DNA from: Mesostigma viride | Lineage: Eukaryota > Streptophyta > Mesostigmatophyceae > Mesostigmatales > Mesostigmataceae | DNA: 64,000 bases | NCBI GenBank assembly: GCA_009746045.1 | Contig: RPFO01000079.1 | Span: 4,832,468 to 4,896,467 of the forward strand | Direction of reading: 5' to 3' | Part shown: positions 33,130-44,685 of the stretch, one piece after another | Position numbering within the stretch: position 1 is the first letter of the stretch | Layout: each line of letters begins with the position of its first letter | The notes under the pieces: model-generated | Database searches by the model: none | What the model was told of the DNA's origin: nothing | The model's input: only the letters and a program-made list of their open reading frames with translations | Program-made: the position numbers and the translations under genes

Positions 33130-34640
33130 TTTCCATGATAATGTCCACAAACCAACCTAATAATTATTTATGGCCCATACTAGGACCAAAGCACACACAT
33201 ATGTGGACCTCCTTGGGGGTCATGTCATTGGTCATATTGCAATGTCCTATGGGTGCTAAATATAGCACCCCCTGGCAGGGGGTGCGCAGGGTGCGAGACA
33301 AGAGACACATATAATGCAATATTGGATGTCAAATCTTATTTGTTGGTCCTGGATTCAACAAGGCAGTGAGAAAGGAAGCTAGAAAGGGCTCCTGAACACT
33401 GACATCATGGGGTGGAGCAGGGACCCAGCTGCAAGCTCTAAAAATAAATGCCCGCTACAAATAGCGGACAGTTTGGTTGGTGACGCCTGCTAGCATTACA
33501 AAGCTAAATTCTCATCCCGTAGCAACAAAAAACAACATGGATGATCAAACATGCTAATTACATCCTGTCCAGGCTGCAGAACATCCATCATGGCATATAA
33601 AGATAGGTAACCACGCCTATGCACAGTCACATTTGTACGTATCATAGCATGGTAAGGGCACACCCTTGAAACCACACAAGCCAAACACGATGCTCACTTT
33701 TTTCTTGTGCTGATGCTGTAATAAACAAGTGCAAGTAAGCCTAGCTCAATGACAGTGCTAGCTAGTGCTCCCTGTATGCTGGGCTTTATTATAGTAGCTG
33801 CTAACTGGCTATGGGGTGTCCTCTACTAACAAAACCAAAAAGCTAACCAAAACCTGGCCAAGATACCATCTTTCCAAAGAATGTAGGCAAGAAAACCCAT
33901 CACAATACTATACACAACATATTTAAGCATTACATCGATCGTTACTCTAGTATATAGGATGAAGACGCAGCTAACCATGAACAAAACGGATGATAAACTG
34001 GGCGAAATGGTTGTACGCAGCCACCACGACAAACCATTACATAAAAGTAGTAAGGAGGGAACTTTAACACCACGAAACCTTAATAATAAGTCCGGGATTA
34101 CTTACCGAGCGATAAAACCACTTTACCTCCTTCACGGCAGCGGCAGGGACTGCAAACTGCGCCAGGTCCAACTACAGCAAAAAAGGCTGGCTGACAGGTA
34201 GCAAGCTCATGACAGAAACGATGCCCCGAGGCTATTCTGGCCCACAGCGCTGATGAACTATGCGATATACATCATAATAAAGTTAATCGTTGCGAAATAT
34301 TCGATGATAAAACGGCAAATACCAAGTGCTAGCTTCATCGGCATCCCCGTAGTAGTAAACGCGTGTTGACGCAATAAAAACCAGCCCGAGATGATTGCGC
34401 GCCTCGTTAGAGGTTGCGCAACTAGGTCTATAGCATCTTTATGACGTATAAAGTGTGCCTACAAAATTTGGAACGAGTCCGTGCATGAATGCTCCTGCGC
34501 CAGTCAGTTTTCTGCACCGCCATGGCCGCAAATCTGCACGGACGTCAATATTTTACATTCACGTTTTCGTCCCATTGAAAAGGGTACCCCTTGTACTTGG
34601 GTCAATAATTAGTCCCTGTGTACTTGTCAGAATATAGTGA
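33130..34640. repeat. Dispersed repeat copy 3 (TATA-hairpin family)
   Basis: Collinear with 11515-12560 over most of its length: ATGATAATGTCCA, GGGTGCTAAATATAGCACCC at 33251-33270, AAGATACCATCTTTCC, and AAAAACCAGCCCGAGATGAT near 34377. It has an extra internal segment at about 33330-33800. No coding capacity is recognised. Confidence 0.75.
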
Positions 34641-35146
34641 TGTTTAGGTACGGGACGCAGTACACATCTAGCTGAAGACGCCTGGCTAAAAATATCACGG
34701 AAATACCTACTGGCATTCGCGTTATTCTCACTACCAACTGTCCGCTATTTGTAGCGGTCAGTTGGTACTGTCCGCTGCAAATATCAGTCAGCACGGTTTA
34801 AGGGTTAATTAAACTCATGTAAGAACATCAAGAAATGATGAGACAACGATATTCCGGCTTTACCTTGCATGGCTGGCGTTACCTTGGCCCAGGCGGTGCC
34901 CGCAAAAGTGGCACTTTGAGGCACACACACCATGAAGTGACAGAGTGGTCGAAATCATCAAATCTGTACTGCCACTAAGTCAATTCTATGACAATGCATG
35001 ATAAAAGGTAGAAAGATACCTATAAATCCTTCGAATTTCGCCGGAAAGCAGTTGTAGTAATCAATTCCGTCGGCCTGCCTGATCGCAGCTTTTTCCAGCA
35101 AGAACGGTGCCGACACCGGGTAAATCGCATCCCCGCGAGCTGAAAA

Positions 35147-37838
35147 TGAGTTTTTGTAAACATCAGTCACTGATTTCTTCAGACGATGCGCAAGGCTGGG
35201 ATGCGCAAGGCTGGGAATGCGCAAGGCTGGGCGCGGCGCAGCGTGCGCAAGGCTGGCGTGCGCAAGGCTGGGGAGTGCGCGGGCGTAACAACGTTAAGGC
35301 AGGCCAGGCGCAGGCACGTAAAAACACGGGCGACGGGCCATGGGCCACGGGCCACGCGTCGGCCGTCGGCCCAGCCATTCCTGCATTTTAGGAACGTTGC
35401 CGGGCACAAAATTCAAATTCTGGTGCGGCATGGCTGCGGCAGCTACCTGGCCCGGGCTGGCCGACGTTGGCATGGACGACTGTCAAGAAAGAGTTCATCT
35501 CGCTTGGGTAAGCTGCGGTTGTTTCGTCTGGGCGCTCTTCCCATTTTATTGCTAACGGGTCGATTTACTTACCCAACGTTTCCATCCAGGGCAGAAATGC
35601 CAACGACTTTTCAGTCGGCCACTTCCATTTTTTACCCACTTCGAGTCGTAACGTCATCCAAGGAATACTTTACCCTCTGTATTCCGGCCTGTCTCCTTCT
35701 ATTTCGCAGGAACCCTTCGCTTCTGGTTGGCGTTCCTGCACTGCAGGCAGGCTGCAGTCTCTACCGCTGCATTTTTTTGTAAGTACTTCGGTTGGGAAGT
35801 TCGTCTAACGTTTGGCCGCGTCTCTACACTGTGTTTCCGTCAGCAACGGGATGGAGGTCCGGTTTTTCATGATCGGCAACCGTTTTGGTCACGTCATTTT
35901 CAGCAACACGCAACTGCCTCTGCCTTACACGCTGCGCTTTGTCGTCCTTCCGTCGGTTCGGGAAAGCTTCTTACGTCTTTCCATTACATCATTACCGTCC
36001 AGGTAGTTTCTTACCATTTGCTTTCGGTCGGCAACGGGTCGGGAGCATATACAGTGGGTCATTATCCGCAATGCAGCTTCCCCCCTGTTTTCCCCACAGG
36101 CTCTCCCTGTATTTCCTTGGGGAACATCTTTGGATTAGCTCCCGTGCATCAAACGTGCATCAAGAACACATTTTTTAGGGAGACTTTGGCTGTTCGTGGG
36201 ATGGGAAGCACTACTGTGCCCATGTTTTCCACTGCTTGATCTTGACTGCATACCCCACGCACCTGTCACCCACCTGACTTTTGCTAGTAGTTGCTGGATT
36301 TTTTCTTATAGCAGGTGCTGCGTGCTGGTGATTGACATTACGGTCGCCATTGCTTGCCAGTAATTCAAAGTTGCTTGAAATGGTCAGCATCACGGCCAAG
36401 TCTACGTTCAGATCCTGCTTGGAATTTGTGGCGGGCGTTTTCTGTATTGGATGAACGCCAGTTTTTGTGACAGTGTGATTGTGTATAGGAACAAGTTTGA
36501 AGCAACAGCACACGTAGCATATTCATACTCATATACATGCGCTTAATGTGAACGATGTAGCCTAGGGCGAAGAGCGTTGGTTTACACGACGACGTATTCA
36601 AAGTATAACTTCTGTAAACAAGTATCCATCTGCGTGTTTTAATTCATTTTGGCAGCCATGCATGTGCACAAGAGTACCAATTAATTATTCCTACACTAGG
36701 GGTCGATGTATTTAGCATTCACTTTGGCATTTACTGCGGCAATGCCATTACTCCGTGGCTCCCCAATGGGACATGTATGTGTGTCTTGTTGTGTTGACAG
36801 CGTGTAATAAGTGTTGCAACGAACTAGGCAAGGGCTAATGGACTAAACTGTGACGGGCAGCACATTGATTGCCGCATCGAAGCCAAGAATCATTTAGCAC
36901 TCGCAGTTAGGTATCGCCATGATGCAGAGAAATTGTTGTGGCCTGACCACTTGAGGCAGTGAGACAAGGTTGGATGCCCTCCCAATCAGTGTATAGGGGT
37001 TGAAGGTTGTTTTATTGCCACCCATGTGATGCAATATACGTGTGCTTGATGAGTGGATGGATGGATGGATGGATGGATGGATGGATGGATGGATGGATGG
37101 ATGGATGGATGGATGGATGGATGGATGGATGGATGGATGGATGGATGGATGGATGGATGGATGGATGGATGGATGGATGGATGGATGGATGGATGGATGG
37201 ATGGATGGATGCATGGATGCATGGATGCATGGATGCATGGATGCATGGATGCATGGATGCATGGATGCATGGATGCATGGATGCATGGATGCATGGATGC
37301 ATGGATGCATGGATGCATGGATGCATGGATGCATGGATGCATGGATGCATGGATGCATGGATGCATGGATGCATGGATGCATGGATGCATGGATGCATGG
37401 ATGCATGGATGCATGGATGCATGGATGCATGGATGCATGGATGCATGGATGCATGGATGCATGGATGCATGGATGCATGGATGCATGGATGCATGGATGC
37501 ATGGATGCATGGATGGATGATTGGCTAACAAAGTGAGTGGTTGCGTGTCGTGCGCATGGTCATGTTAGTCCTCCTTGCCTCCCTATGAAACTAAGGGTTG
37601 AGAAAGCAGGTTTGGGCTCGGCGGCTACCATATTGTAGTGACATGCACACACGGGCTGTTGGGAGCCACGGGGAAGAGAATATGAGAAATCGGGTTAGCT
37701 TCGATTGCCAATTTGTAGCCATCCACTAAGCTGCTGTTTAGAATGGTAGGAATGCTTTTACACACTTTATACAGACGTCCACTTAAGCTAAATTTGGACT
37801 AATTGAGCTCTGAGACATCATGGTGGTGCCGGTCTACA
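35147..37838 (+). repeat. Long duplicated segment, copy A
   Basis: About 2.7 kb repeated, nearly identical, at 44370-48300 (inverted) and 48781-51925 (direct). Parts in order: short tandem GATGCGCAAGGCTGG units (35187-35280), about 1.75 kb of unique-looking sequence, then GGAT and GCATGGAT satellite (37052-37520), then about 300 bp ending GACATCATGGTGGTGCCGGT. Open frames shared by the copies are short and unsupported. No transposase, RT or terminal repeats were identified. Confidence 0.9.
37050..37520. repeat. GGAT / GCATGGAT hybrid satellite (copy A)
   Basis: A pure 4-bp (ATGG)n run to about 37208 switches to an 8-bp (ATGCATGG)n run to about 37512. All six frames are stop-free, giving [16 protein letters not shown] or MHPCIHAS repeats, which are not genes. 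Confidence 0.97.
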
Positions 37839-38216
37839 CGATCATTTCTAGCTTTTCTCATTCTGTCATTTTTTGTTGGATGCAATATCAATATTGTGTA
37901 GACACCTCACTTATGTTATGATTTGGCCATTATGGATTCAAGAAACACCTGCCATGATCCTCCATTTGGCAACACTCACGCCATGGTGAACACCATTTTA
38001 TTTTTTATTGCTTGATGACATTGGTTGAGATCACCTAGTAAGACAGTTGATGTTGTGGGCGGGGGGTGGGCAAGGATCTGGCACTCAGACATGTCTTTGG
38101 CCGGTGGGGTTACATGGGTGGCAAGAGGCAGATGCCTGTTTGGGCAAACCAATGTTGGTGCAGTTAATAGTAATTATATTGACTGGTTTTTCACTCCCTC
38201 TCTCCTCTTTGGACTG

Positions 38217-38450
38217 CCATGCAGAGCAAGAAGCGGTGGCAGAAGATTGTCAAGGCGCACACGCCCGACCCTGTGGGCAAGCCCCCTCCCCCCAAGCGGT
38301 GGAGGCGTTTTGATGAGTAGTGTAGTTAGGATTTTCTAGATAGCTTAGAGTTAGGATAGTTCGTTCACGCGGCTCCCTCCACCCCATCCATCATGGAATA
38401 TGTGCTACATGATCTCCCCACGGAGGCATGTTATAATTTAATTTACTTTA
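38217..38450 (+). mobile_element. LINE 3'-end fragment
   Basis: Contains the end of the RT ORF (KKRWQKIVKAHTPDPVGKP, then PPPKRWRRFDE and stop) and the family 3' UTR ending ATAATTTAATTTACTTTAAT. Same family as the copies at 23.2, 39.4-40.9, 41.6 and 52.2-52.8 kb. Confidence 0.85.
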
Positions 38451-39420
38451 ATTTAATATTGACTGGTTATGTTGGTTTGCATAGACTACTCAAGTTTTGT
38501 TCCTTGTTGTGCGAGATCTCCCTTCCATTCATTCCATATCGACTTGCCATGCCTCCAGGTTGTCGAGGCCGGCAATGCATCTAGTGTAGGATTGTATAGG
38601 TTACAATAAGACTTTTTCATGCAAGGGTACGTTTATGGATTCATGTCTATTAATTAATGAATGATTTTATGGATTTATGGGAGCATTAATTAATTGAATC
38701 ATGAATTTGCACGCAACTTTGTCACGTGAGCATGTATCCAAACAATGATTAATCATTTATCAAAGAGACAACCAGCGCAGGCCAGAAATCGGGAGAATCC
38801 GGACCATGGTAGCTCGAGCCTGCCGTTATCTTTTCCGCGTTTTCGAGTCGTTCAGGATGATGAAGATGAATGGTGATGGAAATGTGTATCCTTGTGCATT
38901 GAAATTATGGCTGGCTTACGTGTGGAGCGACTAGATGACCTAGACGGTGGGGCCGGAAACAGCATGCTTGATCAGGGCGTGTGTTTCTAGCCTAACTGGC
39001 CGGGAGTGTCTAGTGGTGAGCACCATTGCTGCGATCGCTCTCCCACCATTTACGAGGAAATACCCGCAAATGGAAAACCACTGAAAAGGTCTAGCTAGTC
39101 AGTCATCACGTTAGCCATGCCATGATTCCAAACGTCCAAGAACTGCACACGGTGCAAAGGCAAAAAGCCGGAGGACAGCACTTTCAAATGTGCGGCGGGA
39201 ACCAAAAGCCCGCGGATGCCAGAAAACATCGTGTTGCGGCAGCGACGCGACGATGTGGACAACGAATCCAGTGCCAAGCTCGGAACGGCCGCAAAGGAGA
39301 TCTGGCATCACAGGGTTCAGATGTGCGGAGATACTATGCGATCCAGCCGGTCCACGACCTGTTTGTAGAGCTTGTGCCAAGGGGCAGCACCGAACAGATG
39401 TGGGTGACGTTGCAAAAAAC
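38451..39420. other. No supported gene
   Basis: AT-rich spacer with a few short frames. No repeat relationship was noticed. Confidence 0.35.
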
Positions 39421-39423
39421 ATC

Positions 39424-40890
39424 GGACTTAAAAAAATTAAATTAAATTATAACATGCCTCCGTGGGGAGGTCATGTAGCACATATTTCATGATGGATGGG
39501 GTGGAGGAAGCCGCGTGATCGAACTATCCTAACTCTATCTAGAAAAGGCCGGGCCCACTTCAAATGTTCCGAAAAGTGTGACACTTTTGGTCGTTTTTTT
39601 GACTTTTTCGACGATCGTCACTCTGCAGAGTGATTCGTCGTGCGAAATCGTGCGAAATTGTGCGAAATTTGCTGAAATCGTGTGAAATTTGCTGAAATCG
39701 TGCGAATTTGTGCGAAATTTGCTGAAATTGTGCGAAATTTCATGTGAAAAATGTCGACGGTAAAAAATTTTGATGTGCACAACGTGTGTGAATTCATGCG
39801 AAATTTTGTCAAACGTCACTCCCCAAAACGACCCTTGGTTGAAATCCATGCGAAATTGTGCGAAATCATGCAAAATTGTGCGAAATCGTGCGAAATCGTG
39901 CGAAAATGTGTGAAAATTTTGCGAAAATCACGCGAAAATCACGCGAACTCTACGCCTAACTACACTACTCATCAAAACGCCTCCTCCGCTTGGGGGGAGG
40001 TGGCTTGCCCACAGGGTCGGGCGTGTGTGCCTTGACAATCTTCTTCCACCGCTCCTTGTCCTGCATGGCAGTCCAAAGACGGGAGAGAGAGTGGATGCGG
40101 TACTCAAACTGGGCTGGGACCACTAGGTCGTCCAGCAACATCTGGGTATAGGTCATGGCATGTTTCCCTACCTTTTTAGGAATGTTCTTGGGGCCAGGCC
40201 AGGTCAAAATGTGCCGCCCCGGTTGGCCGAGCCGCTGGGGACCGGCCAGACCAAGGGCGGTGTCGACCTGGCTGGTGCGAGCAAGATGTCCTACAAATGC
40301 TATCCTACGCTGTCTAATCTCGTCCGAAATACGCGGCATACCGTGATACAAAGACTCTAAGGACCTACGCTGAGAAAACCCGACATTCAGGACCTGTCGG
40401 AGCATCCGGGTTACCGTGCCGTCTAGCTTGGCTGCCAGTGTTGCCGTGAGTGTCCATGCCTCGGCGCCATACGTGAGCACCGTGAGGACGAGGACCTTGA
40501 AGAGCATGCGCTTGCGGTGCTCGTCCAGGCCCTTGGAGCGCCAGTAGGTGTTGAGCGAACGGAGCTTGGCCCAGGAAAGGCCGATGCGGGTGTCCACATC
40601 GTCGGCAGTGTCCGGAAGCCAACTCCCCAACAGCTTGAAGCGGTCGCGGAGTGGGACCTCCGTCCCGTCTAGCAGGCGCGGCAGCGGTGGGCGACTGGAG
40701 GCCCCAATCACCATCGCCTCAGTTTTGACACTAATCTCCAACCCCACCGCCCTCGCCTCCAGGCCCAGACAGTCCAGCCAGGTCTGAATGTGCTCGGGGC
40801 GCGCGATGAGGGTGGTGTCGTCCGCGTAAATCAGGTCAGCCAGGCGGTAACCCGTGCTAACATCGGACTTGACGGAGCATAATGGCTCGG
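39424..40890 (-). mobile_element. 5'-truncated LINE with RT C-terminal half, interrupted by foldback element
   Basis: Reading the minus strand, coding starts near motif C of the reverse transcriptase (LADLIYADDTTLIARPEHIQ). It continues through thumb/connection blocks (DRFKLLGSWLPDTADDVDTR, FKVLVLTVLTYGAEAWTLTA, RISDEIRQRRIAFVGHLART) to the basic C-terminus VGKPPPPKRRRRFDE, stop near 39968. This half-ORF is open without frameshift, so the copy is young. Palm motifs A and B and any endonuclease are missing. Its 3' UTR is split by the foldback element at 39547-39945 and resumes at 39424-39546. The whole minus-strand frame begins further upstream (41158), but that N-terminal part is not LINE-like. 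Confidence 0.85.
39547..39945. mobile_element. Foldback/MITE copy 2, one end missing
   Basis: Reverse complement of 24155-24559, nearly identical, starting at the GGCCGGGCCCACTTC terminus and stopping near ACGCGAACTC, about 90 bp short of the second terminus. It sits in the 3' UTR of the LINE fragment between TCTAGAAAA and CCTAACTACACTAC, so it inserted after that LINE. Confidence 0.85.
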
Positions 40891-41089
40891 TCATAGTCTT
40901 TGACCAATAAACGCTGCAAGAGTTCAACAAGAGTCGTGATGAAATCAACACGATACGGAACAAAGACGGGAAAAACGATGTAACTGAGAAAGAACAACAC
41001 CATATTTTGCTGTGTGGGAAAGGAGACTGTGAATATCGGGGTAACGAATAAAAGGAATCATTTATCATCTGCCATAAGTCTGAATTTAT

Positions 41090-41400
41090 TAAACAATTAA
41101 TTAACAACATATATCTCCGTTGGGAGCTTATGTAACACATAGCCCTGAGTGGGGGCATATGGGTTTTAATACATCCTTAGCTACCACTTGCAGGTGAATT
41201 GAATTGTAACATAACTCCGTTGGGAGTATATGTAGCACATAGCCCTTGAGAGGGGGCATATGGCCTATCATACATCCTAAGCTACTTCCTGCAAGGGTGG
41301 GGATGTAAACAACACTTGCTCTAGGTGCACCAAGGCACCTGCACCCTCATGATGTATCGCGCTATGCTACTTGCAGGTGGGGGGGTGTAATCAGTCATAA
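41090..41400. repeat. LINE-like 3'-end repeats with pentamer tails
   Basis: Two copies of a block with CTCCGTTGGGAGTATATGTA, CACATAGCCCT, GGGGGCATATGG and CATCCTAAGCTACTTCCTGC. An AATTG-type tail (GAATTGAATTG) precedes the second. Relatives, in both orientations, are at 43900-44060, 44130-44370, 51930-52190 and 62745-62840. Confidence 0.75.
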
Positions 41401-41572
41401 TGCTGTGCTCTTATTCTTTGCACACTGGTTTTCATGCACCCACGGTTGATGCCACCCTTTTTGCGTCTTCTGACCGAAACTGCATGTAAATGATCCAATT
41501 ACAAATGGACTTGCGGATCAAGGCACTGGCCATAATTAATTACTTCATTAAATTTACTCACCATAGCTTGCA

Positions 41573-41783
41573 TAGTCAAGGCTGAAACGCCCGACCCTGT
41601 GGGCAAACCACCTCCCCCCAAGCGGAGGAGGCGTTTTGATGAGTAGGGTAGTTAGGACTTTTCTAGACTAGCTAGATTAGAGTTAGGTTAGTTCGATTAC
41701 GCGGCTCCTTCCACCCCACCCATCCATCAAGGAATATGTGCTACATGATCTCCCAACGGAGGCATGTTATAATTTAATAGCTT
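41573..41783 (+). mobile_element. LINE 3'-end fragment
   Basis: Contains ACGCCCGACCCTGTGGGCAA, the basic C-terminal codons (PPPPKRRRRFDE and stop) and the 3' UTR to CATGTTATAATTTAA. Same family as the other 3' ends. Confidence 0.85.
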
Positions 41784-42219
41784 GCATTGATCAAATTGAG
41801 TTGGCCACAGATTTAGTGTGCACAAGGGTCCACCTATTAAAAAAAAAGTCATATATTCTATATCTATTTTGCCCTAGCTCTACCCCAGGGGTCTTCTCTA
41901 GCTAGCATGCTTCGATCCGCCGTTTGCAAACACGCCGGCCCTTCCCCACTGGAGTCACTAGTCCTACATGACCTGAGCCCACTATTAATCAATTAATTAG
42001 GAACATCACTCCGTTGGGAGTAAATGTCGCACATATCCCTGATATCCCAAAGGCATACGCAAAGGCATACCGCAGCCACGAGCCACGAGGTAGCCATGGC
42101 TGTCGGAGCTCATAACTTTCACGTTTGAGCACCGAATTCAGCTGTGAATATCACAATCGCTTCGTCTTTCTTAGACGCACATGCTGATATAATTTTCCGA
42201 AGCTGTAACGCACTATACG

Positions 42220-43638
42220 ATGAGCAAACGCCTCTCGACGCAACGCAGCCTGGCGGCTGCGCTCAGCAATGAAAATACGTCTGCAGCCCCGGCTGCAGCT
42301 TCGCCAACCGGCCCAGAAGGCAGCGGCGCCACTAGCCAAGCTCTAGTGGTCGCCCAGCCGCCTGCTGAGCCCGCCTCGCCCGCAGCGTCGCCTGAACCCA
42401 AGCGCAGTCGCTCTGCCGAGCCGAGTTGGACAGAGCTCGACTTTGTCGCCGAAGCCAGCCAGCCCGGCTTCCTTGACACGCTTAACCCGGAACGCATCCT
42501 GGTCTGCGTGTTTTATGGAACGCACGCCTCGCTTCTTGCACTATGCAAGCAGCTCTTCAACCAAGGTCGCCTCTTTGACCCTCGCTGGGTTCGTCTCGCC
42601 TCTTTCGACATCATTCCCAGCCTCCACCGCCCCTTCCTCCAGCAATTCGCTCTCTTTTCCCTCCTTGGACGCTCCATCGGGGAGCTTTGGCCCCCCAAGC
42701 CTCTCACCACCACCTTAACCGAATCCTCCCTCCGCTCACTCCTTAAGGAGGTCCTCGAGGAGCACGTGGACCCCATTGCTGCAGATGTGGCGGCCATCGG
42801 CGGCACGCTGACTGCCGAGCTTCCCCTCCTTTCCACCGCCACCTCCACCATCTCCACCGCCACCTCCACCCTCCTCGCCTCCTCCACCGCCACCACCTCC
42901 ACCTCCGACGCCATCACCGCCCAGCTCCGTGACATCGACCAGCGTCTTAAGGACAACGCCATCGCTATCGAGGTTCTGCAGAACACGGCAGGCCTCACCG
43001 CCCAGGCGGTGAAGGACATTGCCGCCAAGCCAGCCCCGGCTGGCCTGGCCGGCGATGCTCCTCCCATCACCACCTGGGCGGACATGCTTAAGCAACATAC
43101 CACCTCCACCACCTCCGCCGTCGCAGCCCAGCTCCAACGGCAGACGCTTGACCTCCGCGAGGAGGCCGAGCTCGCCCAGCGCAGCCTCAACGTCATTGTC
43201 AAGAACTTCACCATGGAGGAAGGTGAGACTTCCGAGAAGCTTTTGCGTGCGTTTGAGCGAGAAATCCTTGGTCGCATGGGCCTTATCGGTGAGATCGCGC
43301 TGGCCGCCCACCGCCTTCCCCGCGCGCGGGGTAAGGCAGGGCCGCCCCCGCTCCTTCTCACCTTTAAGACCCCGGCGGACAAGATTTCTTTTCTCAGACG
43401 CCGCAAGCGGCTCGAGAAGACTCTCTTCACCCTTGATGACGACCTGACCCTGGCGCAGCAACAACGGCGACGGGAGCTATGGCCGATCTACCTCCAGCTC
43501 CGGCAGACCAAGGCGGGCCAGCCGGTGTACTGGAAGGGGGCGGCCATCTACGTCGGCCACAAGCCCTGGCAGGCGACCCCCCCCCCCCCGCGGCCCCAGC
43601 GACTCCAGACGCCCCAGCTTAGGGGAATACAGCAGTAG
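42220..43638 (+). CDS. LINE-like ORF1 protein (ORF1-only element)
   Basis: An intact 472-codon frame from MSKRLSTQRSLAAALSNENT. The N-terminal ~75 residues are Ala/Pro/Ser-rich. A first globular block (FLDTLNPERILVCVFYGTHA to LLGRSIGELWPP) is followed by a helical, Thr/Ser-rich coiled segment (AADVAAIGGTLTAELPLLST). The conserved C-terminal part has RSLNVIVKNF, HRLPRARGKAGPPPLLLTF, FLRRRKRLEKTLFTLDDDLT, QQQRRRELWPIYLQLRQTKA and VYWKGAAIYVG. The last blocks resemble the RRM-like ORF1 proteins of L1-type LINEs (established knowledge), which bind the element RNA. No endonuclease or RT follows; the sequence passes into a short 3' region and family repeats. A second, decayed copy with the same end is at 30.6-31.8 kb. 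Confidence 0.75.
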   Translation: MSKRLSTQRSLAAALSNENTSAAPAAASPTGPEGSGATSQALVVAQPPAEPASPAASPEPKRSRSAEPSWTELDFVAEASQPGFLDTLNPERILVCVFYGTHASLLALCKQLFNQGRLFDPRWVRLASFDIIPSLHRPFLQQFALFSLLGRSIGELWPPKPLTTTLTESSLRSLLKEVLEEHVDPIAADVAAIGGTLTAELPLLSTATSTISTATSTLLASSTATTSTSDAITAQLRDIDQRLKDNAIAIEVLQNTAGLTAQAVKDIAAKPAPAGLAGDAPPITTWADMLKQHTTSTTSAVAAQLQRQTLDLREEAELAQRSLNVIVKNFTMEEGETSEKLLRAFEREILGRMGLIGEIALAAHRLPRARGKAGPPPLLLTFKTPADKISFLRRRKRLEKTLFTLDDDLTLAQQQRRRELWPIYLQLRQTKAGQPVYWKGAAIYVGHKPWQATPPPPRPQRLQTPQLRGIQQ

Positions 43639-43899
43639 TAGTGCAGAATAGATAGACCGTGGCCATGTACATGTACGCCTCCTAGAGGCACTATCCTAGC
43701 TAAGCCACGCGCTTTCCTTAATCATGTACATGTGTGCCTATGATGAGCCACACCCCAGATGATGCCTAGCTTTATTTAGTTATGTTGTGCCCATGCAGGG
43801 AGTAACTCTCTGCTGAGACGCCATGCCCTAGCTTCTTTGTATAGCTATGCTGCTCTTCCCCCCATGACAGGCTCCCCCTTCGCTGGGCATAGCTTGAAG

Positions 43900-44370
43900 A
43901 TCATGGGATGCAAGTGCCCTGGTGCACCTAGAGCAAGGGTCCTTTACATCCCCACCCTTGCAGGAAGTAGCTTAGGATGTATGATAGGCCATATGCCCCC
44001 CTCTCAAGGGCTGTGTGCTACATATACTCCCAACGGAGTTATGTTACAATTCAATTCAATTCAATTCAATATCCCTGAGCAAGATCGAGAATTACTTAAA
44101 AACCATATCCCCCTTCTCAAGGAAAAAATTAAATTAAATTAAATTGGAACACATCTCCATTGGGAACACATGTAGCACATATCCCTGACAAGAGGCATTA
44201 ATTAATTATTAATTAGGAACACGACTACGTTGGGAGTACATGTGGCTCATAGCCTGAGAAGGGGCATATGGTTGTCTCCTTGCTTTGGCCTTTTAATACA
44301 TTCTGGGCTACTTCCTGCAAGGGTAGGATGTAAACTACACCTGCTCTAGGTGCACCAAGGGCACCGGGAC
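43900..44370. repeat. Inverted LINE-like 3'-end repeats
   Basis: Reverse-complement copies of the CTCCGTTGGGAGTATATGTA block with AATTC/TTAAT pentamer tails (CAATTCAATTCAATTCAAT at about 44048; AAATTAAATTAAATTAAATT at about 44126). Confidence 0.75.
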
Positions 44371-44685
44371 CACCATGATGTCTCAGAGCTCAATTAGTCC
44401 AAATTTAGCTTAAGTGGACGTCTGTATAAAGTGTGTAAAAGTACCTACCATTCTAAACAGCAGCCTAGTGGATGGCTACAAATTGGCAATCGAAGCACTG
44501 GCTAAACCGATTTCTCATATTCTCTTCCCCGTGGCTCCCAACAGCCCGTGTGCGCATGCCACTACGATATGGCAGCCGCCGAGCCCAAACACGCTTTCTC
44601 AACCCTTAGTTTCATAGGGAGGCAAGGAGGACTAACATGACCATGCGCACGACACGCAAGCACTTACTTTGTTAGCCAATAATCC

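Noticed and set aside
35186-35782. 198-codon frame repeated in copies A and B of the long duplicated segment
   Set aside because: Starts in a short tandem repeat, has no recognisable domain, and is interrupted or shifted in copy C, so conservation is only that of the recent duplication.
36894-37536. Long open frames in all six frames over the GGAT/GCATGGAT satellites (also 44664-45801, 46053-46517 and 50578-51736)
   Set aside because: 4- and 8-bp repeats lacking stop triplets are open in every frame; there is no start context, domain or conservation beyond the DNA repeat.
42513-43464. 305- and 242-codon antisense frames over the ORF1 gene
   Set aside because: Shadows of the ORF1 coding strand; Gly/Arg/Val-rich low complexity.
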